DNA of 64,000 nucleotides, taken from positions 1,954,572-2,018,571 of the forward strand of contig RSEF01000020.1 of assembly GCA_003993805.1 (NCBI GenBank). The letters are read 5' to 3'. Positions 1-13,900 of this stretch are shown one piece after another. The position numbers and the translations under genes are program-made. This DNA comes from Himantopus leucocephalus. Lineage: Eukaryota > Chordata > Aves > Charadriiformes > Recurvirostridae. Position 1 is the first letter of the stretch. Each line of letters starts with the position of its first letter. The notes under the pieces were generated by a model. It searched no databases and was not told the origin of the DNA. It saw only the letters and a program-made list of their open reading frames with translations.

Positions 1-46
1 GGTCCCTTCCAACTCTAACCATTCTGTGATTCTATGATTCTACGAC
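1..46 (+). mobile_element. CR1: CR1 LINE, 3' terminal fragment
   Basis: The window opens inside the conserved avian CR1 3' end, ggtcccttccaactc...attctgtgattcta. The body of the element lies to the left of the window. Confidence 0.9.
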
Positions 47-2183
47 TCAGCCCTCTGGGGTAGCCCACGCAGCCCTGGGTGGGGTGGGATGGGGTGCCTC
101 CAGACAGTGATGCCTGGCTCACACAGAAACAGGAATTCCCCCCAGCCTCCCACCAATCCCACCTGGACACAGTGTCCCACACGCCCAGGGAAGGGCCTGG
201 TCTTCGCCTGCGGTTTCACCTTAGACACCACCCTGAGCTGCGCCCACGGCACAGGGCCATGGCCACAAATGCCCCTGCAGCGCTGGGAGGACAGTTTGTC
301 TTTGTTACGTCTGTGTTATTATTATTAAGATGATGGAATGGAAGGGAAAACAGTCCTGACAAGCAATATTGAGAACTTCATGCAAGAAGGAACAAAGGAA
401 AGGACTTCATTTGACAAATCCCAGGTCCCTGACAATAGCAGCACGTGCTAGTCTCGTGCCAGCCCCAGTGAGGTCCTGGTCCCCTGCTGAGGGCAGCTTT
501 GCACCTCAGCAAGTGTCCCCATTCCCCAAAGGCCCCATGGGGGTGGGGGCTGCTGTGCGGTGCCGGTGGTGAGCACGACGGTCCTCACTGTGCTCCTGCT
601 GGAAGCAGAGTGATCAGACATAGAGCAAGTCCGTGGTGAAGGGAATGTGCTGCAGCACTGGGACCCGGCTCTTGGCACAGCCCCCACGTACAGCGCTGGG
701 ACCCCCCTGCTCAGGCTCTGCCGTGCCGTGCAACCAGGCAAAGAGGTGGTGCGTCAGACCCAGCGCTGGCTGCTCGGGACCTCCGTCACCCCAGACATAC
801 CTGTGCTTCACAAAGGTGGTGGCCGCCATCAAATACTTCCACCCATGTTATGACCGAGCCCATCAGCGCAGCCACTGGGTTGATGGGGTCCTCACTGCAT
901 GGGGCAAGTGGCCGAGGTAGTTGGGCTATAAGCCTCAGCAGCAGGACCTGCTGCGCTTTGCCTGCCCTCCGCTGTCACCAGGTGATAGAAAGGCTCTACC
1001 CGTCAAGCAAACACGGCATGATGCGGCTTTGCCGTCTTTCTGAGAACAGAAGGGCCCAAAAGAGAGACTTTGTCTTGCAGTGATGAACCACAGGCAGTTT
1101 GCTCCCATTTTGTACGCTCCAGCCTGCAGTGGGAGGTTTGTGTGGCCCGGTCCAAAATGCTCAGCATCACCTCAGCAGCTAATCACACAGTGCGGAGTGC
1201 AGGCAAAGTACCTCCTCCAATACACAAGGAGTGCAAAATTATCAGTTCGAACAATGATTTTTGAAGAAGCGAGATGAGAGGAATAACAATTCTTCTGGAT
1301 GAAATACGGCGCTGGCCAGAAGGGTAATTTAGAGTCAGATTTGAGATCAGATGTTTTATCAGTGTATCCTCAACACTTGACTTTCAGCTGCAATTTGATA
1401 AATCAGCATAATACCTGGCACAGTAATTGCTGTAGATTTTATTCCTAGTGGGGTTACTTTATTACACCGCAAGCACATTAGAGAGCTTTCTGTTGCTCTG
1501 CCATTATTATTTGTGGGGACAGAAGGTCAAATAATGCAGAACTTACCAGGTGGGTATTTTTGGAGATGACGCTGGTGAGCTCATTTGCAGGTATTTGTGC
1601 AGCTGAATGACTTGTTGCTCAGCCTCTCCGTCCCAGCATCTCCATGGCTCCTGCCAACTCGCTGCTTTGCTCTTCTGCATGTGTTTATGCTCCCGTTGTG
1701 GCTCCAAGGCAGCAAAGGGCTGGGAACCCACCAGGGAGTCACTGCCCAGGATTCTGTTTAATTTCCCAAGGCAGTGCATTACCTATTGCTCCTGATTTGC
1801 TTGAGTGAGATGATCAGGTTTCCTAAAGCAAAAAGAGATACTGTGGAGGTGTGTGCTCTTCTTCCTCCTCCCAGCCAGGTCCCTGTGGGGGATAGATAGA
1901 TGGATAGATGGGCGGATGCCACCCGCCATCCCATACCCCCTTGGCATGGAAAGCCTTGGGTCACAGAGTCCCCAACCCCTCTCCTTGCCAAGGTCCCTAG
2001 AGTCTTCATGCCTCTGCCGGAGCTGAGCACCCCCGGTCCCCTCCTGCCCTGACTCCATCACCACATCACAACTCGGAGCCCCCATTCCCACACCTCCTGG
2101 CCCAGTCGTCCTCCCAGCCTGCTCCACCGTCCAGCCACCAGCATCACACCTCTGCCACCACGGCTCTGCAGTGGTTGTGGCCA
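47..2183. other. Non-coding DNA; AT-rich island at 1290-1545
   Basis: No gene recognised. The first 1.2 kb is GC-moderate unique sequence. 1290-1545 is non-repetitive, AT-rich and rich in homeodomain-like cores (caatttgataaatcagcata, cattattattt), the look of a conserved regulatory element. No open frame has a recognisable domain. Confidence 0.5.
1891..1918. repeat. GATA/GATG simple repeat
   Basis: gatagatagatggatagatg followed by ggcggatg. A short microsatellite. Confidence 0.85.
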
Positions 2184-2587
2184 TTATGAGGACAGACTGA
2201 GAGAGTTGGGGTTGTTCAGCCTGGAGGAGAGAAGGCTCCAGGGAGACCTCATTGTGGCCTTCCAGTCCCTAAAGGGGGCCTCCAGGAGAGCTGGGGAAGG
2301 ACTTTTTACAAGGGCATGGAGTGATAGGATGAGGAAGAACGGCTTCAAACTAGAAGAGAAAAGATTTAGATGAGATATTAGGAAAAAATTTTTGACTGTG
2401 AGGGTGGTGAGCCCCTGGCGCAGGTTGCCCCGAGAAGCTGTGGCTGCCCCATACCTGGAGGTGTTCAAGGCCAGGTTGGACGGGGCTTGGAGCAACCTGG
2501 GCTGGTGGGAGGTGTCCCTGCCCAGGGCAGGGGGGTTGGAACTAGATGGACTTTAAGGTCCCTTCCAACCAAAACCATTCTATGATG
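2184..2587 (+). mobile_element. CR1: CR1 LINE, 5'-truncated copy (about 400 bp)
   Basis: From tatgaggacagactgagaga to ttccaaccaaaaccattcta this matches the 3' UTR/end of pol of avian CR1 in the sense direction (gttgttcagcctggagg, gaggtgttcaaggccagg). Only the last part of a 4.5 kb element is present. It encodes nothing functional. Confidence 0.95.
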
Positions 2588-5564
2588 GCTGGAGATATCT
2601 ACTACAGCTTTAGGATGAGGTTAAACAAGAAGGTGATGCAAAAAAAGGCCAAGCCCTGCGTCATGGCCTGATGGTGTGAGAGCATGTGTGTTGTACCCTG
2701 CCTCATCCATCACTCCAGCACCGGCTGCAAACTCACCCACGGAGAAGGATCACAGGGGACGAATACGTACTTCGGTGGGATCCTGAACATCCCCGCAAGC
2801 ATTTGGCTTGTCCTCACCCCTCATCTCCCAGGAGCCTCACCCAGAGACAGGAGCGGGGACCAGGAGATGCTGCAGGGCTGTCCCTCCCCATGGCCTCTCT
2901 TTTAAGGTCAGCCAGGTCAGGCACCTGCAGCTGCCTTAAGTCACTGGCAGCACTCGGTCACAGCAGTATAATGCAATTCCTCGGCTCGTAATCACAGTAG
3001 AATTTTATTACAAATGAAGCCTCTTGCCCTGCAAGTCTGTGGGAAAGAGTAACACTTTTACTGCGCTTCAATATGTAATTCATGTACGTTTCATTGTTTT
3101 CCAGACGAATTTTTGGTCACGGCAGATAGTTATGACTATAAAATGACAGTTACTTTTGATGGGATAAGGACTGTAGGTCACTGTCTTCTGCAAAGCCAAG
3201 AGAGGCCACGCGCACGTGCCCTGTGCCGCCCATCTCCCGCGGGGCTGGTGCCTCCGAAGGGAAAGCAGTCAGAGAATGCGGCCACCCGGATCTGGCACGG
3301 AGACCCGTGGGCGAGCCAGCAATGCCCCACTAGTGGATATCCTGGTGTCTGAAGCGGTTAAGATTAGCCCAGTGTAAAAGAGCAGAATAAGCCCACTCGT
3401 TAGAGGCACCACCAGTCTGGTAAGAATTTAACCGTAGAAAAATAGTCAGACTACAGAGCCTGAGATGCGTCTATCGTAGAGGGTCTCCTGGAGTTTGACG
3501 TGTCCTCGTCCTCTTCTTACAGCCATCCACCCCGTGGCTGAGCATCCCTCCCCCATGACACCCGCACCGCTGGGACACCGTTCAGCCGAGCAGCTGCTCC
3601 ACCACTGGGGTCGTTCTGCTCCTCAATCCCTCCTGTGCCTCCTATGGCTCTCCACACAGGGGGAAACAAACAAATGCCACCCATTAATGATAAACAGCAG
3701 AAAATCCATAAGGCCTGTTGGTCTGTGAGAAATATCTAGGCAGAAATGGCAGTTCCCCTTTAGGTTTCCTTCTGATCTCCCACGGGCTGGTCATGTCTCT
3801 CCGTAGCCACGTCTGGGGGATACGGCTCCCTCCATCCCTCATTCAAACCCGCACTTCAGCCCTATGATGGGGAACACCAGGAGCACTATTTGCACCCTAC
3901 AGCTGATGGGAGCAAAAGTGAGCAAGGAGAGCTGGCTGGAGAGAGCCAGGTGGGCTTTCAGAGCCATCTCCGCTGCAGACAGCTTCAGACAATATCCCTT
4001 TGTGCTTTGTGCAGCTCTGGCAGCAGGAATCTGGTAGCTGGATGTCCAAAGTCAGACTGCCTCTCTCCGTCCCGTTGGGGCACACGTGTAGCATGCAAAC
4101 ATTTCTGTTTCCTGATTAGGAGCTTGTAACTCCCGCAATAAAGAGGAGGGCTGGAAGAAGTCCCAGGGATTTGGGATTTCTCCAGGAGACAGAATGGCTT
4201 GGGGGGAAGTTAGCAGAGAAACAGGATAAAGGCATTTCAGAACATATTGAACCTTTTTTCTGGAACATACAGACATTCGCTAGATACTGTCTCCGGAAGC
4301 ACTACACTGCAAGTAGATTCATTGGCTTGGAGCACAGTTTATACTAAATTTTTTCTCTAGCAATTTACACAAAATATTTCTGTAGTTATGCAGGGAGTTT
4401 TTGTAATTAGAGCCTTATTTGACTGCTTTAACTGTGGCTGGTCTTTTGGCAGAGGGTTTGTGTAGGACTACCCTTTAGAGGGCTTGCGCTGCCTCCCACT
4501 CACCTGAATGTCTGGGGGATACAGAGGAAAAAAGGTCTCAAGCACTCCCCCAGTTTCCCTGCCAAAACTCTGGACATGACACATGGAGAGGCTCTTCCAG
4601 CTTCTAAAATTATTGAAGAAAAAAAGGTGGGACAGGATGGACTTGAAAGCCTTTTCCATCCTCAAAACACATCTCCTGGGAGTTTCTCGCATCATCTCTG
4701 TCACCGAGTGAGCGTTCTGAAGGACCGCAGCTTTGCTGCCCTCTCTAGGGAGAGTCACCCTGTAAAGTGAGGCTGAATTAATAACACCCAGAGCAAGTCA
4801 CACTAATTGACCTGATGATGGGCAAAATGAACTTCAGCCCACGAACGATCCCACTCTCTGCTGTCACCCGGGTGGACAAGTCCTGGATTCTCCACCAGAG
4901 CTTGAGCAGTGCTCCCAGGGAAGCCAGCTACTTTCCCAGGGCTGTCCCCTCCCCTGCCACCAAAGTGTTGGCTCAAATCAGGTGGGGAAAAAACCCAAAA
5001 CACCAACAAAAACTCCCCAAATTTTTGGGGGTATTTCTACAAAAACACTATGGGCACTCAGGGCCTTTCTCAATAGTTGGTACTTCCACTGGGAACATTC
5101 ACAGACCAAAGCCTACATCAGGTGTGGGGTTCCAAATATGAAGAGAAGAAATAGCTAAATATCTTATTTTGAATAATTGAAAAGCAATCTAAAGTTATGT
5201 TGCAAAACAAATGCATGGTTCCCATTTTACAGATTGGAAATTTTTGATTTCTTAACACCCCCCCTCAGCAATTCAAGACTCCCAATCAAGAATTTCATGT
5301 TTCTAGATTGTTGTTTTTTTTTTCTTTGACCCCTTCACAACACTGAATTCATTAAAGCAAGAAATGCTCAAGAATTGATTTCTTTTCTTTTCTTTGCACT
5401 GGAGTGTCTCAACACTTCACTTTTTTTACTTTTCAAGTTGCCATTTTTACACAGTCACAGGCATTATTTAAAGCTATAGAGTTGAAAAGACTCAAAAACC
5501 TGGAGAGAATAAGTCTCCTCTTCCCTATAAACATTTGCCATCCATCCCTTTGTGTTCTCATTTT

Positions 5565-5625
5565 TGGCACAGAGGGAAAGAAAGAGAGAAATGAGAGAGA
5601 GAGAGAAGGGAGGAACTGGAGACAT
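5565..5625. repeat. (GA)-rich purine tract
   Basis: gggaaagaaagagagaaatg followed by agagagagagagaaggg. Confidence 0.75.
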
Positions 5626-6997
5626 GAATAATTTCTACTTTCTCAAAACCCAAAATGAAAAGAAAATGTGAATACAGAATGCGACATAAACTTTAAATTT
5701 TTTTCTTTCATCTAGAAATTTCCCATGAAAAGATAATAATGCACCTCCACTGCATCCTTCTCGTCAGTTCCGCGGGCACGCAGCCAGGCAGGGGACTGCA
5801 GAGCCTCCCAGGGGAGCGACAGAAAACCCTTCGGGGTGTCTCTCGTTCTGGGTTTGCATAGACATCAGCACCCTGGAGACACGGTCTCTGCAGGATGCTC
5901 CAGGTAGAGCAGCCACGCAAATAGTCAGCCCGGCTCTTTAAAAGTGGAGTGGGCACAAAATGGGTCATTTCTCCCACGCTTGGATATTCTCCTTGGGGAA
6001 ACTGTTGCTTCATTAGAGTGAACCATGTAATATTGCCTCTTGTAGGTGGAAATAGCCATATTCTGCTTGACATCAGACCAGAAAGATGACTTTCTGGAGG
6101 ACAAAACATGGCAGAGCCTCAACCCACCCGCAAGTTCAGCTCCAACACCCCTCACCAGCACGGTGATGCTCCTGCACGGCTTAGCATAGATAAAGCAGGT
6201 GAGAGTCTTAGCTGGCATGAACTGTAACTGCAGCACTGGTTTCAGCACACCCTGTGATGAGCCTTCATCAACTGCCGTCCAGACTCCATGAGCCTGTCCA
6301 TCCTTGGGTCACGCTCACACTTACTCCATAGTTAGCCCCACTGATTGCTTGGGTTGCTCCCCAAAACCCAAAACTTCATGCCTAAGGGTACAACGACCCA
6401 GCCTGAGCACTACAGGCCTGGTTCAAAATGCGCCACAAGGAACAGACGGTCCTTCAGTGCTTTTGGTGGGTTTTAGATCAAGTCAGCTCTGAGCCGTAGC
6501 ACGGTAACTGTTGAGCACCCTTGTTTCTGAACAACCAGCTTTGCACCAAGCCAAACCACCACACCAGTGCGGAGAGACGCCAGCACCGGTGGGCACAGAC
6601 CACAGAGTTCAGGTTTATTCACATGCTCAAGCAGTAGGTCAACCCACGGCCAACCCACCAAAATGCACTGGTGTCTGCAGCGGTGTCTGCCACTGCAGGG
6701 CTCGGTTTTGTGGCTGTGCCCTGGGTCCTTGCACCCAGCACTGCTCAGCGTCGGCTCATCCTGGCGCACAAGCCAGGCCATGGCATCGGATGCCATATGG
6801 CCTCAACACTGAGAAAGGTGGAGCGTACATAGCTGAGCTCCTGAATCTCCCCTGTGCATTTCTGCACAACATTTTAAGAAAATCAGGTCATTTGGGGAAC
6901 AAAAAGAGTTTGCCTTTGTATAAGTGGCAGCTGGGCTGGCAGCTCTGCTCAGTTCTGGGTCCCCAGGACCTACCATGAAGGGGGCTGGCGTGGCGAC

Positions 6998-7052
6998 GGT
7001 ACCATCAGGTACCATCACCAGGTAACATTAGGTACAATTAGGTACCGTCAGG
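6998..7052. repeat. Short tandem repeat of (c)aggtacca
   Basis: ggtaccatca and variants (ggtaacatta, ggtacaatta, ggtaccgtca) repeat about five times with a period of 10-13 bp. Confidence 0.85.
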
Positions 7053-8265
7053 GTTCAAAAGGGCTTAGAGACGTTCATGGACAACAGCCCTGTAAGTGGA
7101 GACGGAAATGATGGGCGGCGTTCCCGCGTCCATGCTCGGTGCTGCCGCCGCGGGGGCTGGTGGAGCGCATGGGGAACGGGCTGCAGGATACGGCCAGGCC
7201 TGTGTGCTCTCCCAAAATAGTATCACCCAGCACTGCTTCTGGAGACACAGAGCACCTCTCTGCCCCTGTACAGCACGGCATATCAGTTGCAGAGAAGTAC
7301 GGCAGTACTCCATGCTCTCTTGAAGCCCTGCCTTGTCTTATCAGGACTTAAGCATTTGCCCTAGGATAACCTCCAAGTATATCAAGAACAAAATCCCATT
7401 AAAAGCTGCCTGTCTGGGAACTGGCTTGACCTTCCCCAGTGCCTCCATCTCAGAGGTGCGAGGGAACTCTTTGGCTGTGACAAACCAACCTGAACGAAGG
7501 TTTTCCTCGAAGCCAGAAGAAACGGTGCGCGCCCGAACTGCTGGTGCTCAGCCGGCAGTTCCTGGAGAGTCACAGGAGCCTTCTGTTCATGCAGCTTTTC
7601 ACTATTCTTCCTAATTATGATGTTTTAGGCATGAAATATGCTCTGGGGTTTCGAGCAGCAGTGAGCATAATTTACTGCCAACACGACTTTGAACGCACGC
7701 GGGGCTCAGCGAGGCAGGGCTGGGGGACACGTGGGGCAGGGCTGTCACCTCACCTCACAGGCGGCTTTGGGGCACACAGCCCACACGGTCACCGTATGTT
7801 TTATCCCCACATCCCTTCATTGCTCATGATGGGGGAGAGGTGGCATTTCAGAGCCCCTTTACTGGATGTGCAGAGACCTCAGTGCACCCGGTACCACAAC
7901 AGCACGGTTTGTTCTGTGTCTCTCAAGTGTCCTCTTCAAAGTGAAGTTTGTCTCTGTGGTCCTCTTAACCCACTCCACCCTGCGTGTAAGGAGCACTTAC
8001 GGGTGCCTCGCAAGCGCCTCAGGGTTTTCATAAAGACAAGACCAAAAAAATGAGCTCAGTGCATCTCCCAGGCTTCGACCGTACGTGACTGTCTGCAACC
8101 AGGTTTTGCCCAGGAATGGTTCAGCAGCGCTGCTCGTGCTCTGCGCTCCCAGCCCCCAAAACACAAGTTACTGTGGCCCAGAAAGCCACCAGGCAGTTAC
8201 GCTCACCTTTGTGCCGGATTTACACCTGTGAAAACAAAACTTGATCTTCTCCTGCAGCAGTCCTG

Positions 8266-8320
8266 GTCCTGTGGTGGCCCTTGTCCTGAGGTGGTCATTG
8301 TCCCGTGGTGGTCCCACGTC
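8266..8320. repeat. Short tandem repeat tcctgtggtgg
   Basis: Three diverged 17-18 bp units (tcctgtggtggcccttg, tcctgaggtggtcattg, tcccgtggtggtcccacg). Confidence 0.75.
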
Positions 8321-10734
8321 CCTGTCCTGCTGCAGGAAAGCATCGCCACGCTGTGCAGGACAAGGTGCACCCAGGGCCATGCTCAGCACCCAGCCCAGCT
8401 GGTGCTGGGGGCTCAGGCACACACACCCCCTCCTGCTTTTCATTGCCTTTCCTTTCCCCCCCTTGCGCGCCTGGCATTGCATAAATCCAACCCCAAAACC
8501 ACACTGGCACGAGGCTGTCGGGTGCTGCAGCAGAGGACCGGCTCAACTGGCCACCCCGGAGCTGCTGGGCATGGACACAGCCACGGGGGACTCATTTTTG
8601 AGGCATCTCCGAGGGGTAGCAAGATGGGCACTCGGCAGTCAGGCTCCCAAACCCGCCGGACAGTGCGTGTGACGCAGGACAAGGACCCCTCTGCCCACAG
8701 ACCTGAGCCAGGGCCATCTCAGCTGGCTCGGGGCGGCGTTCCTGATTTTTCCCTGGATTTTCCCACCAGCACCAAAGCGTTGGGTTGTGCCTGCCGGGAG
8801 GTGTCTCCCCTGCCTGCTGGGTGGGTGCTGGCAGCCTCGGCGTTCTCCTCCAGCACCGTTGCTGCACTGCCGCTCTCGCTTACTTTGGCACCCTTGGTCC
8901 AAAATCCCCAAGGCAGAGCAGGAGCTGGGGATGCTCCCTCCTCCCAGCATCACCACCCTGGCGCAGAGGAGCCAGCCCCTCTCCCCTGTCAAACACCGAG
9001 CTGGGACGGTGTCCCAGCAACAGCCTGGGGGAGGAGAAGAGCCATTAAAAAAAAACTTGAAAAAGGCTCTTTGCTAAAATAACTGCTGGTGAGAACCCAG
9101 CGAGGAGCTCCCAGAAGCAGAAGGGCTCCATGCCACAAGCCTTGGGCTGCCGGGTCCGGCCGCTGGGGCTGCGGGAGAGGCAGCGAGGGAGGCGATGACC
9201 AAAAAAGGCTGGAGAAGATCAGGGGCTCGGCCAAGCGCCGCCGTTTCGGGGTTCGCACCCCATCACCCCAGCCCTGGTTATGCAAGCACAGGACAGAGGT
9301 TTCCGGTGGTATTTGCAGGGGGAGGTGGAGCCCCCGCGGCACAGAGGTCCACCTCCCCCCACAGACCTTTCCACTCGCCGCTCGACGGCGTTTGCTTCTC
9401 AGTTTATTATCTTGCGGTTTGAAACAATACAGGAAGGATGTAGGTGTTTGCAAGAAGAAAAAGAGGAGGGGGATGGGAGGAGGGCTCGCCAGCCACTGCC
9501 GGGCTCCTCGGCGGGTGTCACTTGCTGGGAACTGCTCACCCACGCACGTTATTAAAGGTGTTGAAATTAATTTGGGGGAGAACAGAGCAGAAAAGGGTCA
9601 AGTTCCCACCAGAGCTGGACTGGGAGGGGCAAATGTGCTCTCACCAGTACCCTCATGGGTGATGGGTATCCCCCACGGCACCCCAGGCTGGTTCCTCTTA
9701 AAAATCAAAGGGAAGCTGCTGCTGGGGATGAACTGGAGATGCAGCAGGGACGTGATGAAATTGGGGAATTAGACTAGCTGGGAGGAGGGTGGGGTGTAGG
9801 CAGCCCCCAGCCAACAACCCAAGGACCGCAGGAGGCATGCGGAGAGCTCGGGCAAGGCTCTGCCAGGAGCTCAGGTGCTGCGGGTCATCCCCCGGGGATT
9901 TGCCGTGAAACACTTGGTGGCCAAAGGGACGGAGCTTGCTAGTACAGCCTACCCAGGTCCCAGTGAATTAGGTCTGCCGCGCACGGAGCACTCAGGAAGG
10001 CGGAAAAGCAGAGTGGGGAACAGACAGAGCCGAGCGCTGCATCTCACCGGGTAACGGGGAACATCACAGGAACAGCCACGCATGGGTCTGAATCAGCAGC
10101 ACTCCGGTCAAACCCCATATTTCCACGATGTTCTGACGTTTCTCCTAAAGCAGAATGAAACCAAATGTTTGTGTAAAATTCCCCATATTGTGTATAACAT
10201 TCCCCCTTAACAAGAAACCCCACCAGACCAACATTATTTTGAAAACGTCCCTTTGGAAAAATATTGAATTCCATTTTGGAAAGATATCCTCATCTTTAAA
10301 AGCACTTTATTGCATCGCTATTGTGTGTGAAGTTGGGCTGACAGCAAGATGCATCGGCACTATGTTACTATCGCATCTGAAGTTGGGCTGATACCAAGAC
10401 AGCAACAAATGACCAAACTAGTAATTTTTTGTTTTCCTGAGAGAAACACACCCCCCCCGGGCTGCACAGACAGCTGCGGCCGATCTCCAAAGCACCGGGC
10501 ACCCCGTGCAGGTGACCATCCATCTCCCGTACCCGGGAAGCCTGGGACCCGCTCTGCTTTCCCCCGCAGGGTTTTGTCCCGGCACCGCGGCAGGCCCACG
10601 GGAGAACGGCAGTGCCTCGGTCCGCAACCGCACAGCCCTCGAAACCCCGGGGCAGCGATGTGACCCCCCCATCCCTGCAGGAGGGACTCTGGCACCGGGA
10701 AAGGAGCTGGCAGCTCTGCAGGGCGGGATTTGAA

Positions 10735-10930
10735 AGGTGTATCGCTGCTTCGGTGACAGGAAAGCTGTTCTCTTGAGCGGCGTTATCTCATCTATTTTGC
10801 AAATACAAATGTGATAGAAATCTGCAAAATAAGGAATATGCATTAACTTCTGAAAAGTTTTGACTACATATCATTATCTGTAATTTCACTGCTTTGATTT
10901 GCATATTCATAAAAGAAACATACAGCACGG
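10735..10930. promoter_or_regulatory. AT-rich candidate enhancer with octamer motif
   Basis: AT-rich and unique. It contains ATTTGCAT at 10897-10904 (POU/Oct octamer) followed by attcat, plus a GATA-like cattatctg and ttatctcat. The flanks are GC-rich. Motif evidence only. Confidence 0.3.
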
Positions 10931-13900
10931 ATGTGTCAAAGGCTTTCAGATGAACACGAACAAAACCGGCAGACTTGCAAGCTCAGTTCTGAAGTAATTG
11001 CCAAGACGCCTTCACTTTCCCTGATGTTAGTGTAATATTTTGTCCCTGAGCTTACAAAGCGCTTCCCAGGTCCTGCTCCGGTTTGCTCCGCTCCGAGGGC
11101 GTGCGCAAGCACTTCGGCTGAGCGATGCGCCTTTACGGGCAGGAGAAGCGACCCAGTTGGGTGATACGCGTGGTCCGCAAGGCAGCTGGGCGGTTTTCCA
11201 GCCCGGATGCTGTTATTTGGGTTATCCCGGCTCCAGCAGCACCGAGCATCCACCCCCAAGCGAGGTGACATGATAAGAGATGCTGGGGGGGTGGCAGGGG
11301 GCTGCACCCCGATGAGATTTGCATTCTCAGCTCGCACGTGCCCCGTCCCACCTCTATCCGCTGGCACTTTTGGAGGTATTGCTCAGCCCTTATTTTTCAG
11401 CCCTGCGACACAAACAGGCAAACCTGAGGCCGCCGTCCCTGCAGGCAGCCGGGGAGGCGGCAGCGCCTGCAGCACAGCTGATAGCAAGGTGATAAAAGGT
11501 GCGAGTGACTTGGCTTTTAACTTATTTCCATGCTTTTAAGCTGTTGAGTAGGTGAAGCGACTGCAACTGCCACTGCACCGAGCTGCTCTTTGTGCTGTTA
11601 CTCTCAGCATCACAGTGACGTTATTCCAGTGCTTTAGGGGCACTCGTGATTCATATCTGAGTCTCTCCATCTTTCCAATACACCTGTACCAAACTCTTTC
11701 TTTCCCACTCCTTACCCCCTTCCTTTTACAGAGGAAGGGCTCATCAGAGATGGAGGTCCCATGCTTTCACCCCCACCCCTGGGGAGCAGCAGCACCCCAC
11801 CGTGTTGGGGTGTCCCCAGGCTCCGCGGGTGCCAGTGTGTCCCCCCCCCACCCCGGAGCCGCTTGCACCCAGCTCCGGCAGCACCCGCCGGCACAGAGCT
11901 TGTCAAGATGCTCGGAGAAACACGAACGGCTGGTGAAGGAAAGCAGGTGTGGCAGCAGGAAAAGGGGAAAATGTTATTTTCCAATTTCCCTCTGACATTT
12001 TTCAGGCAAGGAGCAGCGGTTGTTTGGGTTTGGGTTTTTTTTGTTTGTTTGTTTTTTTAACAACGGAGAGCAAAACAGAGCTGACAGGCTCAAATATACC
12101 CTGGTCTTAAATGTTGTTTTGGGTGGAGAGTGTGAATTTTTGGTTACAAAAATAAAACGTTCTGCTTTTGAAAGCTTAACCCTTCCCCCCCGCCCACTCC
12201 CCAGCTACCAGAAAGTTAACCATTTTGGCAACGTTTTACCAAAACATTTAGTTGAAGGCACTCTCCTGCAGAAGAGGCGCCTGTGCTGTTCTCTGGCTGT
12301 TGGACATGATGTGCCAAGACAGAAAGGCTCTCCCCCACGTCACCCCCGTGCTCGCAGCCATGGCTCGTGCTCCTCTCAGATGTGAGCCAAGGGGAAATCT
12401 GAGTTTCTCGGGGGATTTTGTGAGACCACCACTGAACGTGGCCAAGCTCAGGCTTCTCCATGCGCAGCCAGCATCGATCCCAGCCACTGTCTCACCCCAG
12501 GGACAGGACATCCATGGACCAGCACCACCACAGCGCCTGGCCAGCCGCACTCCCCAGAGCAGCCTTCTGCTGTGGGTATAGCCGCAATTTGGCTTAATTG
12601 CTACAAGCATCATTTTTTTTCTGTCACCAAACAGCTTTTATTATAGGTCAGAAATAAATTTGCCTCTTTAGAGAGCAAATGTAAACTCAATAAGCAAAGA
12701 CACATTATCAGGTGAATATATCAGAGCCATAAACAATGCCGTGGGCTCGCTGCATTGCTGGCGCTGGGCTGGGAGCAGATGTGGGAAGGAGCTTGCGCGT
12801 GGGGAGGGGAGGGGGGTTACAATGGGGTGGCCGGTTCTCCTCAGAAATGCCCCCAAAATATCCCACAGACATAAGTAAGTGAACACGAGAGAGCAGGGGA
12901 GGTGGGTCTGCCCCAGGCTACAAGGGTGAGGCGTAACCAGTCCCGCTTTTCTTACCCCGCAGAGCAAGAGGGATGGTTTGGCTGGAAGGATTTCATCATC
13001 CTTTCTCTCCCAAAACCAGCCTGCAGGAGTTCTTGCCTGGTTTCGGAGCCCAGCCCACGTGGGGGGGGGGGTTTCATGGTCATTACGGTGCCCAGCTGCA
13101 CAGAGGACAGGCGTTACGATTTGTAAGGCATCTTCTGAGATTTTGAACTGGAGCGAAAGAGCGAACAGAAAATCCCTAAAAGGGGGAATTCAAAACAGAC
13201 ATGTCTGTGGTGGACCAAAGAGTTTTACTATGAGATTGACTCCTTAACTACTAGCAACAGAGAATTTACAAAACTTTTTTTTTTTTAAAGGACATTCAAA
13301 ATGAGAAAAGGAGATATTTATTTCTAAAACTGCTGATTGGGGATAGGCCAATATTGCCAGTTATTCCCTTTTGAAGGGAAACAGTGGGAGATCTCCCCGT
13401 TTTCCACCTCTGCTCCTGCCAGCTCATCCCCTCCAACCCTGGGCTGTTCCCCAGTGCAGCACCGCCAGCCAAAAGCTCATGGTAACCCGTCACCCTGTCC
13501 CCTCCTGCCACGCAGAGCAGATGTTCTCAAGAATGAGGCAGCAAAGAACATGGCCCTCCATGAGACACTGTTTACTTTTCCAGCCTTTACAGTCCTTCCC
13601 CCCGCCTTGGTTGCTGGATGGGGACAGAGGGAAATGCTTTGGCTGTCTAAGGAAAGCTCCAACTGGCATGTGCAAATGCTGATGATGCACAAGTAGGTGC
13701 TGGTTTAACTGGGATAGGGTATAGTAGGGTGAGGGGAATCAGCCCATCTCTTGGAGCAGTGTCTCATGCCCTGGTTGCTCCCATTTCAACCCAGTATAGC
13801 CAAATTGCCCCTTCCTACCATTTAGATTGGAGTCGAATCCTCTGAGTAGGATGTTTTCCTCGGAGCCTTTTCATGGAAGGGAGAGACCGAGTGGGAGTGT

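Larger units (their letters stand above)
2588..10734. other. Non-coding DNA with small repeats
   Basis: No gene recognised. 2925-3180 is an AT-rich unique island (gtataatgcaattcctcggc, caatatgtaattcatgtacg) that resembles conserved non-coding sequence. The longest frames (for example 8228-9082, 284 codons) are compositionally biased and overlap frames on the other strand, as expected by chance in GC-rich DNA. Confidence 0.55.

Noticed and set aside
8228..9082. Plus-strand open frame of 284 codons
   Set aside because: No recognisable domain, biased composition, and overlapping open frames on both strands. GC-rich DNA has few stops by chance.
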